A DNA stretch of 64,000 nt from Ilumatobacteraceae bacterium (GTDB lineage Bacteria > Actinomycetota > Acidimicrobiia > Acidimicrobiales > Ilumatobacteraceae). Of this stretch, positions 43,129 to 50,900 are shown in pieces. Position numbers and translations under genes: made by a program. Position 1 is the first letter of the stretch. Each line of letters begins with the position of its first letter. The stretch lies in assembly GCA_033344875.1 (NCBI GenBank), contig JAWPMO010000001.1, forward strand, positions 1,265,595 through 1,329,594, given 5' to 3'. The notes beneath the pieces were generated by a model that worked only from the letters and a program-made list of their open reading frames with translations, was not told the origin of the DNA and did not search any database.

Positions 43129-43938
43129 ATGTCGGAGTTCGGGGACGGCAACACGGTGGCCGACACCGGACCGGACGCGAACCGTCCCTCCACTCCCCCG
43201 GCCGGGTGCGTCGTGATCACCGGAGCCGCCAGCGGGATCGGTCGCGCCGTGTACGAGATGCTGCTCGAGCGACGACCCGACGTACAGCTCGGACTCGTCG
43301 ACCTCGACCACGTCGGATTGAACGAGATCCGGTCCGCACATCCGGACCGGACCCGAGTCGTCGCCTGTGACGTGTCGGAGCGCGACGCGCTCGCGTCGGC
43401 GATCGACACGATCGCCGACGGACTCCCGATCGTCGGCCTCGTCACCGCCGCCGGCATGCTCCACCAGCGCGACAGTGTCGAACTCGACGGGGGCGACTGG
43501 TCGGCGATGCTGGGAGTACACCTCGACGGCACGCTGTGGGCAGCGCAGGCCGCCGCTCGTTCGATGACCGCCAACGGTGGCGGCGCGATCGTGAACTTCT
43601 GCTCGGTCGCGATGGAGTTCGGCTGGCCCCGGCGCCTGCCGTACGCCGTCGCGAAGGCCGGCGTCGCCGCGATGACGCGCACGCTGGCGGTCGAATGGGC
43701 CGACCGGGGCATCCGGGTCAACGCCGTGGCGCCCGGCTACGTCGATACGCCGATGATCCGCGGGGCACATGCCGCGGGGGCGCTCGATGCCGACGAGAAG
43801 GCGCGCGCCCACGCACTGGGGCGCTTGGCACAGCCGGCGGAAGTCGCGGAGGTCGTCGAGTTCCTCCTCTCCGACCGAGCGTCGTTCGTCACCGGCGAAG
43901 TCGTTCGGGTCGACGGCGGCTACACGGTACTGAAATGA
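43129..43938 (+). CDS. SDR-family oxidoreductase 2, candidate fructuronate/mannonate dehydrogenase
   Basis: 269 residues: VITGAASGIGRAVYEML, VTAAGMLHQRDSV, catalytic Ser in NFCSVAMEFG, YAVAKAG (Tyr-x3-Lys), VNAVAPGYVDTPMIRG and the final VTGEVVRVDGGY. The start is set by a GGAGG Shine-Dalgarno (43121-43125) before ATG 43129; an ATG at 43084 is in frame but overlaps the promoter block. First gene of an operon ending in mannonate dehydratase, so it may supply mannonate from fructuronate. That assignment is contextual. Confidence 0.88.
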   Translation: MSEFGDGNTVADTGPDANRPSTPPAGCVVITGAASGIGRAVYEMLLERRPDVQLGLVDLDHVGLNEIRSAHPDRTRVVACDVSERDALASAIDTIADGLPIVGLVTAAGMLHQRDSVELDGGDWSAMLGVHLDGTLWAAQAAARSMTANGGGAIVNFCSVAMEFGWPRRLPYAVAKAGVAAMTRTLAVEWADRGIRVNAVAPGYVDTPMIRGAHAAGALDADEKARAHALGRLAQPAEVAEVVEFLLSDRASFVTGEVVRVDGGYTVLK

Positions 43939-43960
43939 ACGAATCCAACGAGGAGCACAG

Positions 43961-44377
43961 ATGAGCAAGATCGTCATTCGGAACATCGACGAGATGGTCG
44001 ACGAGGCGGTCGCCGCGCTCGCCTCCGGGGGCACAGCGAAGCATCCGCTGATCGAGGGGCGGATCGTCGCCGTGTTCGCCACCCCGGACGACGAGACGTC
44101 GGCGCGCATGGCGATGGGCGTGAGCGTGCTGCCGCCGGGGTATTCGACGCCGGCCCACCACCACCCGGCCGAGGAGTTCGCGACGGTCGTCCGGGGCACG
44201 GGCTCGATCACGATCGACGGCGAGGTCGTGGCGGTCGCACCCGGCGATCTGGTGGTCACGCCGCCCGACTCGGTGCACGTCACCACGTCGTCCGCCGACG
44301 AACCGCTCGTCATCCACTGGTCGTACGGCCCGGCCGGCAGCGAACAACGCTGGCTGCAAACAGGAGGAAACTCGTGA
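43961..44377 (+). CDS. cupin-domain protein
   Basis: 138 residues with both cupin motifs complete: PAHHHPAEEFATVVRGTGSITIDG (His, His, Glu) and GDLVVTPPDSVHVTTSSA (final His). It is therefore a metal-binding single-domain cupin, possibly a sugar-acid isomerase or a small dioxygenase. Second gene of the SDR-cupin-RidA-UxuA operon; a GAGGAGC Shine-Dalgarno precedes it and it overlaps the next start by 4 bases. Confidence 0.87.
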   Translation: MSKIVIRNIDEMVDEAVAALASGGTAKHPLIEGRIVAVFATPDDETSARMAMGVSVLPPGYSTPAHHHPAEEFATVVRGTGSITIDGEVVAVAPGDLVVTPPDSVHVTTSSADEPLVIHWSYGPAGSEQRWLQTGGNS

Positions 44378-44775
44378 TGGAACGAACCGGCATCGCTGCC
44401 AACCGATCGTGGTCCAAGGTCGCCTATTCGAGGGCGGTCCGGTTGGGCAACCTGATCGAAGTGGCCGGCACCACGTCGAGCGGGCCCGGTGGTGAGATCC
44501 TCCACCCCGGCGACATGTACCGACAGGCGAGCGAGATCTGCGGCATCATCGCCCGATCGATCGAAGAACTCGGCGGCAGTGTCGACGACGTCGTACGTAC
44601 CCGAGTGTTCGTCACCGACATCTCCCAGTGGGAGGCGGCCGGACTCGCCCACCACGAAGCCTTCGGCCACATGGAGCACCCGCCGGCCAGTGCGTTCTAC
44701 GGCATCAAGGAACTCCTGCATCCCGACCTCCTGATCGAGATCGAGGCCACCGCCGTCGTGGAGCACGATTCATGA
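44374..44775 (+). CDS. RidA/YjgF-family protein 2 (active-site Arg absent)
   Basis: 133 residues: VRLGNLIEVAGTTSSGPGG, DMYRQASEICGIIARSIEELGGSVDDVVRTRVFVTDISQWE, and the end ASAFYGIKELLHPDLLIEIEATAVV. At the position of the RidA catalytic Arg the protein reads PASAFYG, as in the non-deaminase Rid subfamilies. A different hydrolytic or binding role is therefore likely. AGGAGG precedes the GTG at 44374; the adjoining ATG at 44377 is possible. It overlaps uxuA by 4 bases. Confidence 0.88.
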   Translation: MMERTGIAANRSWSKVAYSRAVRLGNLIEVAGTTSSGPGGEILHPGDMYRQASEICGIIARSIEELGGSVDDVVRTRVFVTDISQWEAAGLAHHEAFGHMEHPPASAFYGIKELLHPDLLIEIEATAVVEHDS

Positions 44776-45725
44776 AACTCGCGTCCGTACTCACCCCCCT
44801 CTCGCACGAGAACCTGACACTGGCGGCCCAGACCGGTGTCTCGGAGATCGTGGTCAGGTACCCGGGACCCGATCTCTCGCAGATCGACGAGCTCAAGGCT
44901 CGCATCGAGTCGTACGGCATGCGGCTCGGCGTCGTCGAGGGCTACCTCCCGATCGAGAACATCAAGCTGGGCCGCGACGACGGCACCGAGATGGCACAGA
45001 TGAAGGCATTGATCCGCCACCTCGGAGCGATCGGTGTTCCGATGATCTGTTACAACTTCATGGCCGGCACCGACTGGATCCGAACGAGCATCGACGCCCC
45101 CGAGCGCGGCGGCGCCAAGGTGACCGCTTTCGACCTCGCCGACCTGGAGAGTGCCAGGATCCCCGGACGCGAACCGTTCAGGGCATCGCTCGAACCCGGC
45201 GCGAAGGGCGACCAGCTCTGGAGCAACCTGGAGGCGTTCCTGACCGAGATCATCCCGGTCGCCGAGGATGCCGGGGTGATCATGGCGATGCACCCCGACG
45301 ACCCGCCGCTCCCCACACTGCTCGGCAACGAGCGGGTCATGCACTGCGTCGAGGGCTTCGAACGGCTGGTCGAGTTGGTACCGTCGCCCTCCAATGCGAT
45401 CGCGTTCTGCCAGGGCACGTTCTCGGAGATGGGGATCGACATCCCGGCAGCGATCCGGCGACTCGGCAAGCACATCGCGTACGTCCACTTCCGCGACGTT
45501 CGCGGCACCGCCGAATGCTTCACCGAAACCTGGCAGGACACCGGCCAGACCGACATGGTCGAGGCGATGCGCGCCTACCGAGAGGTCGGTTTCGACGGCC
45601 CGATCCGACCGGATCACGTTCCGCAGCTGATCGGCGAGGACGACGGCGAGCCGGGCTACACGATGCTCGGACGCCTGTTCGCGTTCGGCTACACCCGCGG
45701 GCTGATGGACGCGACCGAGAGCTGA
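44772..45725 (+). CDS. uxuA: mannonate dehydratase (UxuA family)
   Basis: 317 residues, shorter than the roughly 390 of E. coli UxuA. The family core is unmistakable: PMICYNFMAGTDWIRT, IIPVAEDAGVIMAMHPDDPPLP, FCQGTFSEMG, YVHFRDVRG, a TWQDTGQTDM segment and IRPDHVPQL with metal-ligand His/Asp/Cys. It dehydrates D-mannonate to 2-dehydro-3-deoxygluconate, which the KDG kinase and KDPG aldolase 6-7 kb upstream take to pyruvate and triose phosphate. Last gene of its operon, with ATGA overlap. Confidence 0.9.
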   Translation: MKLASVLTPLSHENLTLAAQTGVSEIVVRYPGPDLSQIDELKARIESYGMRLGVVEGYLPIENIKLGRDDGTEMAQMKALIRHLGAIGVPMICYNFMAGTDWIRTSIDAPERGGAKVTAFDLADLESARIPGREPFRASLEPGAKGDQLWSNLEAFLTEIIPVAEDAGVIMAMHPDDPPLPTLLGNERVMHCVEGFERLVELVPSPSNAIAFCQGTFSEMGIDIPAAIRRLGKHIAYVHFRDVRGTAECFTETWQDTGQTDMVEAMRAYREVGFDGPIRPDHVPQLIGEDDGEPGYTMLGRLFAFGYTRGLMDATES

Positions 45726-45749
45726 CGGCGACCGGTGCGTCGCGTGCGC

Positions 45750-46196
45750 TCAGCTCGGGCGGACGGCGATCACGTCGACCTCGAACTTCAACGTCGGAGG
45801 CAAGCAGTTGGTGATCGTGCTGCGCGCCGGCAACGGCGCGCTGAAGAACTCGTGGTAGAGCTCGTTGTAGCGCGGACCGTCGGCGGCGTCGTGCAGATAG
45901 CTGGTCACGCGGACCACGTTGCGCATGGTGAGCCCGGCGGACGCCAGCACCCCCTCGACGTTGGCGAACGACCGCCGCATCTCTTCTTCGAAGGTTCCGG
46001 AGATGATCGCACCCGTGTTGTCGACCGACGCCTGTCCGGAGACGAACACGAAGCCGTTGGCCTCGACGGCCGGGGGAAACGGCAGATGACTCGAGATCTC
46101 CGATTCGATCGACGTCCACCCCCTGTCCGCGGCGTCGCTGGAGGTCTCGGCGTGCGCGCCGGTGTGCGGGGAATCGTCGTTCGTTTCAGTGCTCAC
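45750..46196 (-). CDS. RidA/YjgF-family protein 3 (active-site Arg present)
   Basis: 148 residues from GTG 46196; an ATG at 46220 would add 8 residues. After a polar N-terminus the core reads VEANGFVFVSGQASVDNTG, then MRRSFANVEGVLASAGLTMRNVVRVTSYLHD, and ends PLPARSTITNCLPPTLKFEVDVIAV. The Arg in PARSTI is the RidA catalytic Arg. Transcribed divergently from D-aminoacylase 3 over a 140-base region, again pairing a Rid protein with a D-aminoacylase. Confidence 0.88.
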   Translation of the reverse strand: MSTETNDDSPHTGAHAETSSDAADRGWTSIESEISSHLPFPPAVEANGFVFVSGQASVDNTGAIISGTFEEEMRRSFANVEGVLASAGLTMRNVVRVTSYLHDAADGPRYNELYHEFFSAPLPARSTITNCLPPTLKFEVDVIAVRPS

Positions 46197-46227
46197 GAGA
46201 CGGACCGTACCAGCATTCATCCAGTGG

Positions 46228-46250
46228 ATCGTCCGTTTCAATTCTGTGGT
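46228..46250. promoter_or_regulatory. shared ATCGTC-GTTTCAAT element in the RidA3/D-aminoacylase 3 divergent region
   Basis: ATCGTCCGTTTCAAT (46228-46242) reappears, one base shorter, as ATCGTCGTTTCAAT at 50831-50844, between the D-serine-dehydratase-type and DUF3604 genes. In both places GTG(G/A)TA follows 3-4 bases later. A shared operator or unusual -35 is inferred. Confidence 0.45.
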
Positions 46251-46336
46251 ACCGTCATCGCCGACGATGCGATCGATCGGCAACCGGTCGGACGACGTCA
46301 TCGTTCGTCCGTCCGATCCATCACTGCGAGGACACC

Positions 46337-47929
46337 ATGTTCGACCTGATCATCCGCAACGCCATCGTGATCGACGGCACGGGTTCACCCGGCACGCCGG
46401 GTGACGTCGGTATCGCCGACGGCCGAATCACCGCCGTCGGCACGGTCGAGGGCGAAGCGGCCCGCACGATCGACGCGGCCGGACGGGTCGTGTGCCCGGG
46501 TTTCATCGACATCCACACCCATTCCGACCTCACCCTCGTCGCCGACGGGATCGGCGAGAGCAAGCTCCGTCAGGGCGTGACCACCGAGGTCGTCGGCAAC
46601 TGCTCGTTCGCCGCGTTCCCGATCGAACCCGAACGCCTCGAACTCCACGCCGACCACCTCGCTCGAGCGACTGCGCCGATCACGCCGTGGTGGACCGATT
46701 TCGACGGGTACGCCGACGCCCTCCAGGAGCAGGGGCTCGCGATCAACGTCGCACCGCTGGCCGGCCACGGCACCCTGCGGGTCGCCGCCATGGGTGTCGA
46801 CCAACGACCGGCGACCCCCGACGAGATGGCGCGCATGGAACAGGATCTCGATCACGCTCTCGAGCAGGGCGCGTTCGGCATGAGCACCGGGCTCACCCAC
46901 GTGCCGAGCGCCTACGGAGACTTCGACGAGGTCGCCGCACTGGCCCGCGTCCTCGCCGCCCGCGGAGCGCTCTACGCCACCCATGCCCGCTCGGTCCCCG
47001 AGACACGGTTCGGCGAGGTCCTCGAAGCGATCGACATCGGCCGACAGACCGGCGTCACCGTCGAGTTCAGCCACCTCGCGATCAACCGACCCGAGAGTTG
47101 GGGCGACGGCGCCGAACTGTTGGCGCTGTTCGACACCGCCCGCGAGGAAGGCATCGACATCTTCTTCGACGTCTACCCGTACGACGCCTCCTCGTCGTCG
47201 CTGACGCAGTACCTCCCACCGTGGGTGCAGGCCGGCGGCACCGAGGCGATGTGTGCACGACTCGCGATCCCCGAGGAACGACAGCGCGCACTCGACGACA
47301 TGGCCGACGGCTGGTTCGGCGGCATCCCGTGGCTCTGGGACCGCTTCCTGGTGAGCAGCAGCCCCGACGGCTACGGCATCGCCAAGACACTCGAGCAACT
47401 GTCGGCCGACGAGGGGATCGAGCCGTACGAGCTGACCCTGCAGCTCTGCGAGCGCTACGGCAACGAACTTCAGGTCGTGCTCTTCTACCGGAGCGAAGAC
47501 GACGTCGCCAAGTTCCTCGCCCACCCCCTGTCGGTGATCGGATCCGACGGCAACGCGATTCCGCTCCACCAGCCGACGGCGTGCCCGCACCCCCGCAACT
47601 TCGGCACGTTCCCTCGGGTTCTCGGCGTGTACGCCCGCGACAAGGGCGTGCTGCAACTCGCCGACGCCGTGAAGAAGATGACGGCCGAGCCGGCCCGACG
47701 GTTGGGACTCCCCGACCGTGGCACGCTCGCGGTCGGTGCGGTCGCCGACCTCGTGATCTTCGACCCCGACACCGTGATCGACAACTCGGAGTTCGGCCAG
47801 GACGCCGGCGCGCCCGTCGGCATCGACGTCGTCATCGTCGGCGGCAGCGTCGTCCTCGACCACGGGACGATCGGCGCGGAGCGTCCGGGCCGAGTCCTCC
47901 GCAAGACCCCGACCCCCGTCGCCTCCTGA
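46337..47929 (+). CDS. N-acyl-D-amino-acid deacylase paralogue 3
   Basis: 530 residues. DIHTHSD (His60, His62), VVGNCSFAAFP (Cys89), LYATHARSVPE, VEFSHLAINRPESWG and VIGSDGNAI give the complete D-aminoacylase metal/catalytic set. WLWDRFLVSS and LFYRSEDDVAKFLAHP match paralogue 1, so these two are the closer pair. A GAGGA Shine-Dalgarno precedes ATG 46337. It is followed after 28 bases by M81 peptidase 2 on the same strand, forming a peptidase-deacylase operon. Confidence 0.91.
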   Translation: MFDLIIRNAIVIDGTGSPGTPGDVGIADGRITAVGTVEGEAARTIDAAGRVVCPGFIDIHTHSDLTLVADGIGESKLRQGVTTEVVGNCSFAAFPIEPERLELHADHLARATAPITPWWTDFDGYADALQEQGLAINVAPLAGHGTLRVAAMGVDQRPATPDEMARMEQDLDHALEQGAFGMSTGLTHVPSAYGDFDEVAALARVLAARGALYATHARSVPETRFGEVLEAIDIGRQTGVTVEFSHLAINRPESWGDGAELLALFDTAREEGIDIFFDVYPYDASSSSLTQYLPPWVQAGGTEAMCARLAIPEERQRALDDMADGWFGGIPWLWDRFLVSSSPDGYGIAKTLEQLSADEGIEPYELTLQLCERYGNELQVVLFYRSEDDVAKFLAHPLSVIGSDGNAIPLHQPTACPHPRNFGTFPRVLGVYARDKGVLQLADAVKKMTAEPARRLGLPDRGTLAVGAVADLVIFDPDTVIDNSEFGQDAGAPVGIDVVIVGGSVVLDHGTIGAERPGRVLRKTPTPVAS

Positions 47930-47957
47930 CCGACCCCCTCCCAACCGAAGGATTCCG

Positions 47958-49442
47958 ATGCGCGTTGCCACCCTGGGCCTCCATCACGAGTCGAACACGT
48001 TCGCTCCCGTGCCCGCCACCCTCGAGCAGTTCCTCGCCAGTGGCCCGGTCGAGGGCGCCGGCCTGATCGACCGGTACGCCGAGTCGGAGGCCACGTTGGC
48101 CGGATTCATCGAGGCGGCGGCCGCCGACCCGGATGTCGAGTTGGTGCCGCTCACGCACTTCGATCTCAATCCGATGGGCACGATCACGTCGGAGGCGTTG
48201 GAGACGATCTCGGAACGGCTCCTGAGCGACCTCTCCGAACAGGGCCCGTGGGATGCCGTCCTGCTGGCACTGCACGGCGCCGCAGCGTCGGAAGTGCACC
48301 GCGATGCCGACGGCGAAGTACTCGCTCGGGTCCGGGCGCTCGTCGGACCCGATGTGCCGATCGGGATCACCTACGACATGCACGCGAACGTGTCACCCCG
48401 CATGATCGAGGCTGCGACGGTCGTGACCATCTACATGACCAACCCCCACCTCGATCCTCGCCTGCGGGCGCGCCAGTGCGCCGACCTGATCTTCCGCGTC
48501 GTCCGCGGCGAGATCGCTCCGGTGATGGCACTCGAGAAGCCGCCGCTGTCGGTCAACATCCTGCGCCAGGGCACGAGCGACTCGCCGATGAAGGAACTGG
48601 TCGCGCTCGCGCACGAGGCCGCCGAGCGGCCCGGTGTGCTGTCGGTCAGCATCGCCGAGGGGTTCCCGTACGCCGACGTCGAGGAGATGGGTATGGCCTT
48701 CCTCGCGGTGACCGACGGCGACGCCGAACTGGCGGCCGACATCGCTCACGAACTCGCCCGAGCCGCCTGGGACGTTCGCACCGAACTCGAAGGCGACGGG
48801 ATGGACGTCGACGAAGCGCTGCTGCACGCCGCCGCAGCGACGGAGCATCCGGTCGTCCTCCTCGACGTCGGCGACAACGTCGGCGGTGGCAGCCCGGCCG
48901 ACTCGACCCATGTGCTGGCCGCCGCGCAGCGGCTCGGCATCGGCGGCGTGTTCCACTCGCTGTGCGACCCGGCCGCGGTCACCGCGTGCGCGGCAGCCGG
49001 CGTCGGAGCCACCGTCGAACTGGAGGTCGGCGGCAAGACCGACGACCTGCACGGCAGCCCCGTCGCCATCCGTGGTGTCGTCCAGATGCTCGACGACGGC
49101 AAGTTCGAAGACACGGGGCCCACCCACGGCGGGTTCCGCTTCTACGACGCCGGTCCGCGGGCGCTCGTCCACACCGACGACGATCACATGGTCCTGCTGA
49201 CCTCGAACCCGCGTGGCAACACCAGCCGCCAAGAACTCGTCAGCGCCGGCCTCGACCCGCTGACCCAACCGATCATCGTCGCCAAGGGCGTCCATTCGCC
49301 GCGCGGCACCTACGAGCCGATCGCCGCCGAGATGATCCGCCTCAACACCGCCGGCTGCACCAGCGCCGACGTCAGCGCACTCGAGTACACGTATCGACCG
49401 CGGCCGATGTTCCCGTACGAGCGCGACGCCCACTACGAGTAG
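47958..49442 (+). CDS. M81-family metallopeptidase (MlrC-like) 2
   Basis: 494 residues: MRVATLGLHHESNTFAP at the start, metal motifs YDMHANVS and GDNVGGGSPADSTHVL, and a C-terminal MlrC domain ending in YRPRPMFPYERDAHYE. It is closer to the canonical M81 signature (GDNxGGGxPxD) than the first copy. Follows D-aminoacylase 3 by 28 bases with an AAGGA Shine-Dalgarno. Likely hydrolyses peptide or amide bonds next to non-standard residues; the exact substrate is unknown. Confidence 0.9.
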   Translation: MRVATLGLHHESNTFAPVPATLEQFLASGPVEGAGLIDRYAESEATLAGFIEAAAADPDVELVPLTHFDLNPMGTITSEALETISERLLSDLSEQGPWDAVLLALHGAAASEVHRDADGEVLARVRALVGPDVPIGITYDMHANVSPRMIEAATVVTIYMTNPHLDPRLRARQCADLIFRVVRGEIAPVMALEKPPLSVNILRQGTSDSPMKELVALAHEAAERPGVLSVSIAEGFPYADVEEMGMAFLAVTDGDAELAADIAHELARAAWDVRTELEGDGMDVDEALLHAAAATEHPVVLLDVGDNVGGGSPADSTHVLAAAQRLGIGGVFHSLCDPAAVTACAAAGVGATVELEVGGKTDDLHGSPVAIRGVVQMLDDGKFEDTGPTHGGFRFYDAGPRALVHTDDDHMVLLTSNPRGNTSRQELVSAGLDPLTQPIIVAKGVHSPRGTYEPIAAEMIRLNTAGCTSADVSALEYTYRPRPMFPYERDAHYE

Positions 49443-49475
49443 CACCGGGCCGGCCCGCGGCCGGCAGCCGGCGCG

Positions 49476-50756
49476 TCAGAAGAGGGTGTCGGCGACCTCG
49501 ACGACCCGGTAGTCGTCGTCGACGATCGGGATCGAGCGCCACTTGTCGAACGTCGTGCACGGGTGCGAGATCCCGAAGCCGACGAGATCACCGACGGCCA
49601 ACGGATCGGCGGGATCGAGGTCGAGGAACGCGTGCTGATCGTGGATCTCGACGACGCGGGCGCCCGATCCGGTCTCGATCTCGGTCGAACCGCGTCGGCG
49701 GATCTTCTTGAGATTCGGCAGCAGACCATCGGTCGAGGCGTCGCGCTTACCGATGCCGACGAGGGCCCGGGTCGGCTCTGGTCGCGACAGCACGACACCC
49801 CAGACCTCGATCGCGGGCAGCAACCGTTCGTCGTGCCCGGTTCGCGGGGTCTCCCCCATCGGTGACGCCTGGTGGAGCCCGCCGTCGTCGTGGCTGATGT
49901 AGCAGCCGCTGCGGATGACGATCCGCGTCGGTGCGTCGATGTCGACCCCCGAGAAGTGGGTGACCACCTGGTCGAAGAACGCGCTTCCCCCGGCGGTGAC
50001 GATCACCTCCGGCGTCGGCTCGAACCAGCCGGCGGCGGCGACGGCCTGCGTCAATCGGACGATCTGATCGAGGAACTCGTCGACCCGCTCCGGACCCGAT
50101 CGGCCGTCCTTCGGTCCGAGGATCCCTTCGAATCCGGATGTCCCGGTCAGCGCGAGGTGCGGCGCGTTTGCCGCGGCCTCGGCCACCAGCAGACCGTCGG
50201 CGATGGTCCTCACCCCGGTACGGCCTCCATCGATGCCCATCTCGAGGAGGACCGGGAGTCGGCTGGCCGCTCCGGACTCGGCCACGGCGTCGTTCAGCAA
50301 CCGGACGCCGTCGAGCGAGTCGACGTAGCAGTACACCTCGAAGCCCTCGTCGAGCGCCGACGCCAGCCAGGCGATCTCGCCGGGCACGACGACCTGGTTG
50401 GCGATCAGGACCCGGTTCACGCCGGCCGCACGCATCGTCCTGGCCTGCCAGGTGGTGGCCGCCGTCATCGCCCAGGCCCCGTCGCGCATCTGTCGACGGA
50501 ACAACGCCGGCGCCATCGTCGTCTTGCCGTGCGGCGCCAGGGAGACACCGTTGCGCTCGCAGAAGCCCTTCATCGCCCGGCTGTTGTGGTCGAGCACGGT
50601 GTCGAACATCAACGCCACCGGGTACGGGACGTCGCCGTCGAAGATCGACCATCCGACCGGATCGTCGGACCCGAGCGGAAATCCCTTGGGGTGGGCGGCG
50701 TGGGCCGCCCCCTCGTCGCCGGTGGCCGTCGTGGCCTGCGGTGATGCGTCCGTCAT
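49476..50756 (-). CDS. PLP enzyme of the D-threonine aldolase / D-serine dehydratase (DSD1) fold
   Basis: 426 residues. An alanine-racemase-like barrel with the PLP lysine in SLAPHGKTTMAP (Lys78), a conserved LLEMGIDGGRTG, and the C-terminal D-serine-dehydratase-like domain. There the metal pair is H398-P-C400 (GISHPCTTFDKW). In this fold His-x-Cys is the zinc site of eukaryotic-type D-serine dehydratase, while D-threonine aldolases use His-x-Asp, so a D-serine (or D-threo-3-hydroxyaspartate) dehydratase is favoured. Such enzymes release aminoacrylate, the natural substrate of RidA proteins, three of which are in this island. Confidence 0.87.
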   Translation of the reverse strand: MTDASPQATTATGDEGAAHAAHPKGFPLGSDDPVGWSIFDGDVPYPVALMFDTVLDHNSRAMKGFCERNGVSLAPHGKTTMAPALFRRQMRDGAWAMTAATTWQARTMRAAGVNRVLIANQVVVPGEIAWLASALDEGFEVYCYVDSLDGVRLLNDAVAESGAASRLPVLLEMGIDGGRTGVRTIADGLLVAEAAANAPHLALTGTSGFEGILGPKDGRSGPERVDEFLDQIVRLTQAVAAAGWFEPTPEVIVTAGGSAFFDQVVTHFSGVDIDAPTRIVIRSGCYISHDDGGLHQASPMGETPRTGHDERLLPAIEVWGVVLSRPEPTRALVGIGKRDASTDGLLPNLKKIRRRGSTEIETGSGARVVEIHDQHAFLDLDPADPLAVGDLVGFGISHPCTTFDKWRSIPIVDDDYRVVEVADTLF

Positions 50757-50830
50757 GGTCTACCCCTGTCGTCCTGGTCGTCTCCGCGCACAGGGTACCG
50801 CGTCGGGCCGAATGCGTTCTACACACAGAA

Positions 50831-50856
50831 ATCGTCGTTTCAATCGAAGTGATAAC
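50831..50856. promoter_or_regulatory. shared ATCGTC-GTTTCAAT element upstream of the DUF3604 gene
   Basis: ATCGTCGTTTCAAT (50831-50844), then CGAA and GTGATAAC, lies in the divergent region between the D-serine-dehydratase-type and DUF3604 genes. It matches the element at 46228. The AT-rich tract GTGATAACTT may hold the -10. Confidence 0.45.
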
Positions 50857-50900
50857 TTGGCCAGGACCCCCGACCACCAGCACCCCGCCATGGAGATGGA

